Below, piece after piece: positions 55,278-63,711 of a stretch of 64,000 bases of DNA (position 1 is the first letter of the stretch; every line of letters starts with the position of its first letter). Position numbers and translations under genes: made by a program. The notes under the pieces are model-generated. The model saw only the letters and a list, made by a program, of their open reading frames with translations, made no database searches and was not told the DNA's origin. Origin of the DNA: Bacteroidota bacterium (GTDB taxonomy: Bacteria; Bacteroidota; Bacteroidia; Chitinophagales; Chitinophagaceae); contig JAPLEH010000031.1 in NCBI GenBank assembly GCA_026391455.1, positions 62,001 through 126,000 of the forward strand. Reading direction: 5' to 3'.

Positions 55278-57614
55278 ATGTTTCATGCGCGCACTCACTC
55301 CCGCCAGCGTAATCACCCCCATTATCCCCAATGTCGCATACAGGAGACCGTTATGTCTTCCGCTTTCTTTATTCATTAAGGGTACCACGGCTGCATAAGA
55401 AGTTTCTGCAGGCAGGTATTTTTCTTCGGGCTCTTCCACGACTACATCCCAGTCACGGTATGTTTTGCCGGTGAGGTAAGCCAGCATTTCCATTTCATCC
55501 GCACGGCGCTGTTTGAGTTCTTTCAGGTATTTTTTACCTGCTTCACAACTGAAATCACCAGTGGCAGGATGTGTGATCACATAACGGGCCTGGTAGCTTT
55601 CCGTATTCGGCGTTACTTGAAACATCAGATCCTGCGGAAACTTATCCCGGTTATATCGTACATGCAAACGGGTGAAATATACATTGTCGGAATAATCTTC
55701 TTCCTCCGCATCGTTTTCATAATTTTCCCAATCTCGGTTGATCCACCATACACCTGCCTGTACCAGGTCTTGCGTGGAAGGAGCGGTGGCCACACAGGGA
55801 TCGCATTTCACATAGTTTTTCGGGCTTACATCCCAGGCGTATTCCAGCATAGCGATCGACTTACCCTCTTTCATCCACTGATGCTGAAACAGGTTTGCAT
55901 AAAAACTACCAAAGTTGTTTTTTACAAACAGCGGGATATTATTACCGGTGGGCAATGTTTGCGTACGGTAATTCGTGCATTCTATTCTGCCTTTCTTGCT
56001 GAATGCATATACGATCATATCCTGATCACCATCTGCATTGGCCATGCCGAGGCGGATGGGCAGCATGAATTTGGGTGAACTGAAACTGATCTGCAAGGGG
56101 CGCAAAAAATTTCCAGGCAATTTCTTTTTCTCTGCCTCATTTACTTTTACCACAAAGAATTTGAGATTACTTTTGATATAAGGCTCCAGTACTTCATCCG
56201 CACCTGCAGGAATTTTATATCCATTCTCATCGAGCCAGGTCTTCAGTCCGGATGATTCCTTTGCAGATAAGATGAGAATATCATATTCACCCACCAGGTA
56301 TTGGGCTTCTATTTTTACACCCAGATCTTTCTCCTTTATATTTTCTGCAGATGACTTTTGTACCTGCATACCAGGTACCACGCCGCTCATTTTATCTTCC
56401 ACCATCTCATATTTGTTGCAGGGATTCTGATCATAATACTCCACCAGGCGGGGCTTGCTGTAATCATTCAGCGTATTGAAAATGGCCTGGTCCACCACTT
56501 TGATGTCGGCTTTATTCAATACCACGGGTACCGGCACCACCATGGCAAAATCTTTGAAATTGCCTTTGAAATCATTGTACATGGTGATCACATTCCGGTT
56601 GCCATCGCGTACAAGTATCACCTGCGACGTTTTGTTTTTGAGCGTGCCGTCGGCTTTGCTTACATAAAATCCACAGAAGGCCGCAGCTTCATGGCTCAGC
56701 ATGGCTGCCAGTAGTATTACGGCAGCACCTTTTTTCATAATCGGGTTCATGACTAATCGTTTTATTGTTGATAAAAATGAAAAATGCAGAATAGTATTCT
56801 TCCAGCCGAAAGCGTTGGCTTTGAATATCCGGTCGAGCAATGGCACCAACGGGCCCGCTGCCACCAGCACCCATATCAGGGTATTATATTTCCATTTGAA
56901 AGCAGCCAGGTAAAAGGCTACAGCCGCAATGAGTACGGCCCAGAGTATACGCGCAAACGGATGATTGGGCGCGGTACGCGGATCACTGATCATAAAGAAC
57001 GTAAACAATAACAGGCTGCCCGTACTCACCGAATGCATGAAATGATCCAGCGGCCATCCCAATACATATACCTGCCGCCACCAGAGCAATCCAACAAACG
57101 TAAACAGGAAGGCCAGCGATACATCCAGTTTTTGAACGCGGGTAACCACGATCGTACCCAATGTAATGGCGCCAAACAGGATAACGGTGTTGCTGCCCCA
57201 TTGACCCGGGCTGAGCCAGGCATCACCGGTAGCATACAGGGCGGCCACAATACCGAATGCCGAAGGATTGAAAAAATGTTTTCCTTTATAGCGGAATATA
57301 TATTTAGAAGCCACTGTTGCAAACGCTGCAAATAAACTGGTGTACCAGTAATTCACTTTCAGCAATAAACAAAGACTCATAGCACTGATGAGTACACTAA
57401 ACCCCCATTGATTAAAATTTCGTAAACTGGCGAATCGTTTTTCTTTGATGGATTCTGCCACATATTGGAAAAAGATACATCCGCTTATTGACAGGAAATA
57501 ATGCTGCCAGTCTGCCGGCCATTCCAGATACAAAATGCCATAGCTTAAAAATATAGCCTGAAACATTACCTGGAAAAAGCGGGGGTCGAGTGAAATGAAG
57601 CGTTGTTGTTGCAT
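55272..57614 (-). CDS. RnfD-like membrane domain fused to DUF2330 domain
   Basis: A 780-residue protein with two parts. Residues 1-285 have about ten helices and the RnfD/NqrB-like blocks KGKHFFNPSAFGIVAALYAT and FTFFMISDPRTAPNHPFARI. After a signal-like stretch (MKKGAAVILLAAMLSHEAAA), residues about 310-730 match DUF2330 (FCGFYVSKADGTL, then YNDFKGNFKDFAMVVPVPVV). A final helix anchors the end. In other genomes these two parts are, as far as I know, usually separate genes, so this is either a true fusion or a lost stop codon. The internal signal could also start a second product. Confidence 0.8.
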   Translation of the reverse strand: MQQQRFISLDPRFFQVMFQAIFLSYGILYLEWPADWQHYFLSISGCIFFQYVAESIKEKRFASLRNFNQWGFSVLISAMSLCLLLKVNYWYTSLFAAFATVASKYIFRYKGKHFFNPSAFGIVAALYATGDAWLSPGQWGSNTVILFGAITLGTIVVTRVQKLDVSLAFLFTFVGLLWWRQVYVLGWPLDHFMHSVSTGSLLLFTFFMISDPRTAPNHPFARILWAVLIAAVAFYLAAFKWKYNTLIWVLVAAGPLVPLLDRIFKANAFGWKNTILHFSFLSTIKRLVMNPIMKKGAAVILLAAMLSHEAAAFCGFYVSKADGTLKNKTSQVILVRDGNRNVITMYNDFKGNFKDFAMVVPVPVVLNKADIKVVDQAIFNTLNDYSKPRLVEYYDQNPCNKYEMVEDKMSGVVPGMQVQKSSAENIKEKDLGVKIEAQYLVGEYDILILSAKESSGLKTWLDENGYKIPAGADEVLEPYIKSNLKFFVVKVNEAEKKKLPGNFLRPLQISFSSPKFMLPIRLGMANADGDQDMIVYAFSKKGRIECTNYRTQTLPTGNNIPLFVKNNFGSFYANLFQHQWMKEGKSIAMLEYAWDVSPKNYVKCDPCVATAPSTQDLVQAGVWWINRDWENYENDAEEEDYSDNVYFTRLHVRYNRDKFPQDLMFQVTPNTESYQARYVITHPATGDFSCEAGKKYLKELKQRRADEMEMLAYLTGKTYRDWDVVVEEPEEKYLPAETSYAAVVPLMNKESGRHNGLLYATLGIMGVITLAGVSARMKHG

Positions 57615-57790
57615 GGGAACAGGTTTGATGCCTGTTCAGGATGAAGGCCTCTGGCGGATTACACAGGGCTGACTGACTTTTTTTAAAAAATAAATAGTTC
57701 AATTTTCTTTATGGAATCGGACCCCTGCAGCATCGTTCGCACTTAAATTACACTGACGAAATAGGAGTGCTCCTGTCAACTAGTGTTAAG

Positions 57791-58468
57791 TTAATCTAAA
57801 ATTGACGGATATAACTTCTTGAGCTTAATCCTTGCTTCACTATTGGTGAACTGCCAGTTAATCTTACTTATTTTATTATTTCTGCAATTTGTCCACGCCA
57901 TCACTTCCTCTTTGATTTTTTCGATAGTGGGTAAGTGCCGGTTTAGACATTGGCCGTTCAATACATGCAATTCAATTTCGGCCATATTTAGCCAGCTTCC
58001 ATGTTTTGGTGTGTAAACAAATTCAAAGCGGTCAGCTAATCTTTTGGCCTCTTTCGGTTCAAAGGTTTCATATAATGACGAGGTATTGTGAGTGGACAGG
58101 TTATCCATAACTAATGTGATTTTTGCAGCTTTTGGATAGTGTTTATCAGCCAGTCCCTTAATAAATAATGCCCAATCTTTCTTTTTCTTGAATTCTGTAA
58201 CCTCCGTTATCCGTTTACCCCTTAATGGTTCGTTTGCCATAAACAGGTTGACTACCCCTTTTCTGATATATTCATAATCTACACGCCTGTCACGCCCGGG
58301 TTTCATTTCCAGGCTCGGCTGAACCTCTTCTATCAACTGTTTGGGGCATTCATCCATACAGACTACAGGGTACTTTTCATTATAAGGTCGTTTATATACA
58401 TCCAGTACTTTTTCCATATTTGCAACAAACTCCCCATTTTTTGCAGGGGCAATAACCCAGCCTCTCAC
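57791..58468 (-). CDS. IS630 transposase, second frame (DDE catalytic part)
   Basis: A 225-residue frame. The DDE residues are in YPVVCMDECPKQ, KITLVMDNLSTHNTSS and SWLNMAEIELHVL. It overlaps the first frame. Reading it back in its own phase gives KNELKPWKVRGWVIAP, a typical IS630 continuation, so the mature transposase is expected from ribosomal frameshifting at an A8 tract (58488-58495). An independent GTG start at 58468 is less likely. Confidence 0.9.
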   Translation of the reverse strand: MRGWVIAPAKNGEFVANMEKVLDVYKRPYNEKYPVVCMDECPKQLIEEVQPSLEMKPGRDRRVDYEYIRKGVVNLFMANEPLRGKRITEVTEFKKKKDWALFIKGLADKHYPKAAKITLVMDNLSTHNTSSLYETFEPKEAKRLADRFEFVYTPKHGSWLNMAEIELHVLNGQCLNRHLPTIEKIKEEVMAWTNCRNNKISKINWQFTNSEARIKLKKLYPSILD

Positions 58469-58923
58469 TTTCCAGGGCTTAAGTTCGTTTTTTTTAAAAG
58501 CGTCCTTACGGTAACATGAGAAATACTTTCAACATATTTTAATTCTACCAGTTTTTCAGCCAGCAATCTTAATGACCATTTTCCATATCCCTTGGGAGGA
58601 TCACTGCAGCACAAGGTTACCAGTTGAGCTTCCAACTCGCCATCTGCTTTTTTATCATATACCCGACTGGTAGGGCGTCGCTCCAACACTTCTTCCAGCC
58701 CCTCTTCAATAAAACGTTTCTTTACACGGTCAATCGTTCGCATTCCGACTTTGAGCACCTGACTAATCTGCTCATTTGTTATTTTCTCAGAATATTTCCC
58801 TTCATCACAATTCAAAAGAATGTACGCAACACGCATTGTTTGTGCACTATGAGTCCCTTTTGAAATAATTTCCCGCAGATGATTCACTTCCTCTTTCGTC
58901 AAATGGATAGTATAATATTTCAT
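58465..58923 (-). CDS. IS630 transposase, first frame (HTH part)
   Basis: A 152-residue frame with helix-turn-helix segments (KITNEQISQVLKVGMRTIDR, then HVTVRTLLKKTNLSPGK). It carries the DNA-binding part of an IS630 transposase. The A8 tract near its end allows a shift into the catalytic frame. Confidence 0.9.
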   Translation of the reverse strand: MKYYTIHLTKEEVNHLREIISKGTHSAQTMRVAYILLNCDEGKYSEKITNEQISQVLKVGMRTIDRVKKRFIEEGLEEVLERRPTSRVYDKKADGELEAQLVTLCCSDPPKGYGKWSLRLLAEKLVELKYVESISHVTVRTLLKKTNLSPGK

Positions 58924-58985
58924 GGTATTTGGTTTCCCAAATATAAAGAAATATTATACGTCATAATAAATTTAACTTAACACTA

Positions 58986-59257
58986 GCTTTCAGGACGGTA
59001 AACATCTTTGAGCTTCCATTTAATCATTTGTGGGGTCATCGCAACTGAAGTGGCCGTTGCGCTAATACTTGTCATTATAGCTATCCAGCACACTGTCTGT
59101 CAACAGTTTCACTGGGGAAACTGCTCTGTTTTATTACCAGGCACTGGAATCAGTTTAAATGACCGAATGAAGGGATGAACGGTAACCACAGCCCGATCTT
59201 TTTTCAGACCTTTAAAGAACGCAGAATCATTATTAATTACACCCCAAAACCTAATTT
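58986..59257. other. Gap after the IS element
   Basis: No supported gene is seen. A 30-codon minus-strand frame (MTSISATATSVAM at its start) runs into the IS end but is too short to call. The insertion therefore seems to lie in non-coding DNA. Confidence 0.45.
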
Positions 59258-59731
59258 ATGCGACTACTTATTACTGCGATCATCCTTTGCAGTGCAACTG
59301 CCTGTCAACATGCTGATAAAGAAAAGCCAGCCCCTTTTGATATCGGATCTGCGCAAAAATATATCGCTGAAATGAATAAGTCCTACAACCAGCGCTTTAC
59401 CACGAACGACACTGCGTATTACAATGGACGCTATTGCAAAGATGCGGCCGTGTATTCACCCGGTATGCCTGCCGTAGTGGGTAGGGATTCGATCATTCAG
59501 TTCTTTTATCAAAACGGTACCAACAAAGAAGCAAAGATCGAATTGCCAATAGGAAATATTTATGGCAACGAATCGCTGGTAGTGGAAGAAGGCACCTACA
59601 ATTTCCCCGATGGCAAAGGAGGTAGTTTTGATAAAGGCAAGTTTATTGCCCTTTGGAAACAGGAAGCCGGCAAGTGGAAGCTATACCGCGAAATGTGGAA
59701 TACCGATATGAACCCTGCAACAGGCAAGTAA
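59258..59731 (+). CDS. Lipoprotein with SnoaL/DUF4440-type fold
   Basis: A 157-residue lipoprotein (signal ends CSATAC). The NTF2-like pattern is clear: IAEMNKSYNQRFTTNDTAYY, AAVYSPGMPAVVGRDSIIQF, GKFIALWKQEAGKWKLYREM and WNTD at the end. It begins a rightward run of small genes. Confidence 0.87.
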   Translation: MRLLITAIILCSATACQHADKEKPAPFDIGSAQKYIAEMNKSYNQRFTTNDTAYYNGRYCKDAAVYSPGMPAVVGRDSIIQFFYQNGTNKEAKIELPIGNIYGNESLVVEEGTYNFPDGKGGSFDKGKFIALWKQEAGKWKLYREMWNTDMNPATGK

Positions 59732-59767
59732 ATCAATCATTTTTTGCGTACATACAAATAAAAAAAT

Positions 59768-60880
59768 ATGAATAAACTCTGCACACTGCTGATCGCTTTC
59801 ACCGTATCTGGTTTTGCTCATGCTCAGCTCGACCTGCCACCCAGTGCAAATAACCCCAGGGCCACCATCACCGAAGAAGTAGGCATTACTTCCATTACCA
59901 TCAAATACTCCCGCCCTGATGTAAACAAACGCGAAGGCAAAATATGGGGCGATGGCAACCTCGTGACTTATGGATTCAGCACTTCGAATTTTATTACCAA
60001 TCAGAATACCTCTCCCTGGCGCGCAGGTGCCAATGAATGTACCGTCATTTCATTTGAACATGATGTGAAAGTAGAAGGACAACCGCTGAAAGCCGGAAAC
60101 TATGGATTGTTCATGGCGATGGGTGCCGATCAGGTAACGCTTATTTTTTCCAAACAAACAGAAGCCTGGGGAGCATTCTATTACAAACCCGAAGATGATG
60201 TGCTGCGGGTGAATGTAAAACCGGTGGCGCTGGATAAGAGTGTGGAATACCTCAAGTATGAATTTATCGAACACAAGGAAAAATATTGTGTGATCGCCAT
60301 GCAATGGGAAAAACTGTCTGTTCCGTTTAAAGTAGATGTGGATGTAGACAATATTGTATTGGCGAGACTTCGCGAAGAACTCTCCACCCGCAAAGGATTT
60401 ACTCCCGCCCTTACCCTGCAGGCAACGCAATATTGTTTTACGAAAAATATAAATCTGGAAGAGGCGCTACAATGGAGTATCTGGGCCATCAATGGAGTGG
60501 GCGGACAAAAAACATTTATTACCCTTCGCAACCTGGCTACGGCCTATGAAAAACTGAACCGCATACCCGAAGCAGACTCAACCATGAATGAGGCATTACT
60601 TATCGCCACGGCCAATCAATACACCGCCTATGGTCGTCAGCTCATTTCACAAAAAAGAGCAGACAAAGCCATGGAAGTATTTAAAGCAAGTGAAAAAAGA
60701 TACGGGGATGTATATGGAGTTAATAACGGACTCATGAGCGGATATTCAGCCAAAGGCGATTTCAAAAACGCCATTAAGTATGCCGAAAAAGCAATGGCAC
60801 AAGCTCCCAATGATGCCACCAAAAAACAATTCGAAGGATTGATCACCAAACTCAAAGAAGGGAAAGATATTAATCAATAG
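59768..60880 (+). CDS. Secreted DUF2911 protein with TPR-like tail
   Basis: A 370-residue protein with a signal peptide ending FAHAQ. Residues 22-190 match DUF2911: ITSITIKYSRPDVNKREGKI, PWRAGANECTVISFEHDV, LKAGNYGLFM, and EAWGAFYYKPEDDVLRV. Residues 225-365 are helical repeats of the TPR kind (LATAYEKLNRIPEADSTMNE, KGDFKNAIKYAEKAMAQAPN). Function is unknown; the family is frequent in Bacteroidota. Confidence 0.88.
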   Translation: MNKLCTLLIAFTVSGFAHAQLDLPPSANNPRATITEEVGITSITIKYSRPDVNKREGKIWGDGNLVTYGFSTSNFITNQNTSPWRAGANECTVISFEHDVKVEGQPLKAGNYGLFMAMGADQVTLIFSKQTEAWGAFYYKPEDDVLRVNVKPVALDKSVEYLKYEFIEHKEKYCVIAMQWEKLSVPFKVDVDVDNIVLARLREELSTRKGFTPALTLQATQYCFTKNINLEEALQWSIWAINGVGGQKTFITLRNLATAYEKLNRIPEADSTMNEALLIATANQYTAYGRQLISQKRADKAMEVFKASEKRYGDVYGVNNGLMSGYSAKGDFKNAIKYAEKAMAQAPNDATKKQFEGLITKLKEGKDINQ

Positions 60881-60915
60881 GTAAATCGTTTTTGTAAACG
60901 CCTAAATGAATATAC

Positions 60916-61296
60916 ATGAATAATGCAATCAGTTGGTTTGAAATACCGGCCACCGATCTGGCCCGCGCCACCACATTTTATGAAACCATAATGGGGATCA
61001 CCTTCATACCCATGGATCTGCCGAATATAAAGATGCGTATGTTTCCTATAGATGATAATATGGGTGTAGGCGGCGCTATTGTAGACAGCGGCGGTTTTCA
61101 CCGGCCTTCCGCAACAGATGGCCCGCTGGTATACCTCAATGCCAACCCCGATGTACAACAAGTACTCGATAAAGTAGAAGCAGCCGGCGGAAAGATCCTG
61201 GTACCTAAAACGGAGATTAGCCCCGAATACGGAAATATGGCAGTAATACTTGACACAGAAGGAAACCGTATCGCCTTTCACAGTGTGCCTCAATAA
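60916..61296 (+). CDS. VOC-superfamily (glyoxalase-like) protein
   Basis: A 126-residue protein with two beta-alpha-beta-beta-beta modules: AISWFEIPATDLARATTFYE and LVYLNANPDVQQVLDKVEAA, then MAVILDTEGNRIAFHSV. It may be a metal-dependent enzyme or an antibiotic-binding protein; substrates in this superfamily vary. It lies 8 nt before the TfoX-like gene, so the two are probably co-transcribed. Confidence 0.88.
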   Translation: MNNAISWFEIPATDLARATTFYETIMGITFIPMDLPNIKMRMFPIDDNMGVGGAIVDSGGFHRPSATDGPLVYLNANPDVQQVLDKVEAAGGKILVPKTEISPEYGNMAVILDTEGNRIAFHSVPQ

Positions 61297-61304
61297 TCAT
61301 TGTA

Positions 61305-61655
61305 ATGGCCTATAATGAAAAACTAGCAGATCGTGTCCGTGAAATGCTTTCAGAAGCCCAAACCAGGATCGAAGAGAAAAAGATGTTTGGCGGATTGTGC
61401 TTTATGGTGAATGATAAAATGTGCGTGGGCGTGGAAAGCGAACGCCTGATGGTGCGGCTCGATCCCGCCCTGCAGGAACAGGTGTTGGAAAAAGAGGGAG
61501 CCAAACCCATGGATTTTACGGGCAAAATAATGAAGGGATATGTGTTTGTGGATATTGAAGCGCTCAACACACAGAAAAAGCTGTCTTATTGGATAACGCT
61601 CGCATTGGACTATAATAAAGTAGCAAAGGCCGCGAAGAAGAAAAATAAGAAATGA
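61305..61655 (+). CDS. TfoX/Sxy N-terminal-domain protein
   Basis: A 116-residue protein with EKKMFGGLCFMVNDKMCVGV and MDFTGKIMKGYVFVDIEAL, the core of the TfoX N-terminal domain, and a Lys-rich end. Full-length TfoX regulates competence in gamma-proteobacteria; short forms like this have no proven role. Confidence 0.88.
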   Translation: MAYNEKLADRVREMLSEAQTRIEEKKMFGGLCFMVNDKMCVGVESERLMVRLDPALQEQVLEKEGAKPMDFTGKIMKGYVFVDIEALNTQKKLSYWITLALDYNKVAKAAKKKNKK

Positions 61656-61752
61656 ATGAATTCGGAAATTGTTTTTCGCCTTTACACCGTTATTCAGTGC
61701 AATATTTTTTATTAGCTGTTTTGCAAATGAAAAGCAGCTCAACCTATACTAT

Positions 61753-62139
61753 ATGAGATACATTATTTTGATTCTTACTTTCTGTTATGCTATGCAGGCC
61801 GGCGCACAAGACAGCCTGCTGGCAAAACGCCAAACATACCTGGGCGTACTCTCCCTCCCTGAAAAATACAAAGATGAAAAAAACTGGGGGCCCGAAGAAC
61901 AACGAATCGTGGGCGAACATTTTCAACGCCTTGTAAAACTTAAAAATGAAGGAGTGGTAGTACTGGCCGGACGCACACAACTGGAAACGAATGATCCCGC
62001 TATGATGGGACTCGTGATTTTCTATGCCAAAGATGAAAAGGAGGCAGAAACATTCATGATGAATGACCCCGCCGTAAAAAATAAAATCATGCTGGCAAAA
62101 GTATACCCATATGGAATTGCAGTAAGTTCGTGTAAGTAG
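61753..62139 (+). CDS. Secreted YciI-like protein
   Basis: A 128-residue protein with a signal peptide ending MQAGAQ. The dimeric alpha-beta-barrel pattern of YciI is visible (VGEHFQRLVKLKNEGVVVLA, then LVIFYAKDEKEAETFMMNDP). The catalytic-type His-Asp pair is only partly kept. The start at 61753 is chosen for its signal peptide. Confidence 0.82.
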   Translation: MRYIILILTFCYAMQAGAQDSLLAKRQTYLGVLSLPEKYKDEKNWGPEEQRIVGEHFQRLVKLKNEGVVVLAGRTQLETNDPAMMGLVIFYAKDEKEAETFMMNDPAVKNKIMLAKVYPYGIAVSSCK

Positions 62140-62181
62140 TACTGTATGCTATAATTGCTATACAGATATAAATCACAAGCA

Positions 62182-62997
62182 ATGAACTATGCTCAATACG
62201 AGGTATTTGAAGACCTGCAACCTTTTGTAAAATGCTATTGGAGTTTGGATGCGCCGCCAGCACCAGGACCGGAACGTCAGCGCATAGTACCGGATGGGTG
62301 TATGGAAATGATTTTTCATTATGGCGATTTGTACCAGCAATATGCTCTTGAAGGAATTGCACACTTGCAGCCACGTTCCTTTGTATTCGGACAAATTACC
62401 GTTCCGCTGGAAATCGCCCCCACTGGGATTACGGGTATTATCGCAGCACGCTTTCAACCCGATGGCTTCTGTCCATTTTCTGCTATACCATTAACTTCCA
62501 TGAATGACAGAGCGGTTGCCCTCACCGAATTGTTTGCAGAAGAAGGCAGCCAGCTCGAAGAAAAAGTAATGCAAGCGCAGGATAATGAAGAACGGATTCA
62601 GCATATCGAGTCATTTTTATGTAAGAAACTGCAAACAGAAGATAGTATGAATCGGGTGGCTCGTTCTGCAGTACAGGCACTGCTGGAATCAGGAGGACAG
62701 CATCCGATACAGGAACTGGCCACACAACTGCAGATAAACCGCAGACAGTTGGAACGAAAGTTTTCAAAAGCTACGGGCATGAGTCCCAAACAATATTCCA
62801 AAGTACTGCGATTACAAACTGCATGTAAACTCATCGGGAAGGGCACTTTTCAGCATCTTACCGCACTGGCCCTCGAAGCCGGTTACTATGACCAGGCACA
62901 TTTTATAAAAGATTTCCGTGAGTTCACAGGAGTAACCCCCCGCCAGTTTTACGCACACAGCCTTCAGATGTCTGCGTTATTTACTCATGCAGGCTAA
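62182..62997 (+). CDS. AraC-family regulator with DUF6597-like sensor domain
   Basis: A 271-residue protein. The N-terminal domain (residues 1-140; VKCYWSLDAPPAPG, RIVPDGCMEMIFHYGD) fits the DUF6597 sensor-type domain. The C-terminal AraC HTH has IQELATQLQINRRQLERKFS, ALALEAGYYDQAHFIKDFRE and FTGVTPRQFY. It may regulate the small enzyme genes upstream. The start at 62182 is preferred over 62155. Confidence 0.9.
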   Translation: MNYAQYEVFEDLQPFVKCYWSLDAPPAPGPERQRIVPDGCMEMIFHYGDLYQQYALEGIAHLQPRSFVFGQITVPLEIAPTGITGIIAARFQPDGFCPFSAIPLTSMNDRAVALTELFAEEGSQLEEKVMQAQDNEERIQHIESFLCKKLQTEDSMNRVARSAVQALLESGGQHPIQELATQLQINRRQLERKFSKATGMSPKQYSKVLRLQTACKLIGKGTFQHLTALALEAGYYDQAHFIKDFREFTGVTPRQFYAHSLQMSALFTHAG

Positions 62998-63150
62998 ACT
63001 GTCGCATTTTTACAATTTGGTTTACTAAATCAAATGCATTTTTACACCGGCTCCGAACTAATCATTGTACCCATTTTGCATTTATTAGTTTTTGCCAACC
63101 GGGCAGCCTGTTGCTTACCGGTATCAGATTTCAAAAACAAAAGCAGACCA

Positions 63151-63615
63151 ATGAGAAAAAATAGTTTGTTACTATACATACTGATTATTTCCTGTACACT
63201 GGTGAACGCACAACCTGCGGCCACGTTCAACTGGCTGGAAGGCACCTGGATCATACAAACAGGCAAAGGCACGATCGTTGAAAAGTGGCAAAAAGCCAAT
63301 GACAGTACATGGAACGGGCAGAGTTTTTTTGTGAAAGACGGAAAAGACACGATACCCCAGGAGAAAATTGAATTGTCTTATCGCAATGGCAACTGGGCGT
63401 ATATACCCACAGCGCTGGGACAGAATAATAACCAGCCTGTAACATTCAGCATTGTATTTTTCAAAGGAACAGAGTTTGTAGCTGAAAATCCGGCCCATGA
63501 TTTTCCGCAACGGATTGCGTACCGGCGTATAAAGGAAAAGTTATGTGCCAGTATCGAGGGAAAAAGGAACGGAAAGTATGGGAAACAGAATTTTGATTTT
63601 ATACGCGTACAATAA
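63151..63615 (+). CDS. Secreted DUF6265-like protein
   Basis: A 154-residue protein with a signal peptide ending TLVNAQ. The mature part has FNWLEGTWIIQTGKGTIVEK, GNWAYIPTALGQNNNQPVTF and FVAENPAHDFPQRIAYRR, which match DUF6265. It is probably a lipocalin-like envelope protein. The start at 63151 begins the signal peptide. Confidence 0.83.
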   Translation: MRKNSLLLYILIISCTLVNAQPAATFNWLEGTWIIQTGKGTIVEKWQKANDSTWNGQSFFVKDGKDTIPQEKIELSYRNGNWAYIPTALGQNNNQPVTFSIVFFKGTEFVAENPAHDFPQRIAYRRIKEKLCASIEGKRNGKYGKQNFDFIRVQ

Positions 63616-63665
63616 CCCGGACTAGGAAGCATTGAAAATGAAGATGCTTATTGTGAATGGCAAAA

Positions 63666-63695
63666 AATAAGCCCGGAATGCTCCGGGCTTATTTT
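63666..63695. terminator. Bidirectional intrinsic terminator
   Basis: A perfect 12-bp stem AATAAGCCCGGA/TCCGGGCTTATT with loop ATGC, A-rich before and T-rich after. It serves the two convergent genes. Confidence 0.93.
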
Positions 63696-63711
63696 ACAAT
63701 ATCAGTAGATA

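Larger units (their letters stand above)
57783..58983. mobile_element. Complete IS630-type insertion sequence, 1201 bp
   Basis: Terminal inverted repeats GTGTTAAGTTAA at the left and TTAACTTAACAC at the right are flanked by a TA target duplication (57781-57782 and 58984-58985). Inside are two overlapping minus-strand transposase frames. The ends and both frames look intact, so the insertion may be active. Confidence 0.93.

Noticed and set aside
58986-59080. Gene disrupted by the IS element
   Set aside because: Joining the flanks across the TA site gives a stop at once; only a 30-codon frame remains.
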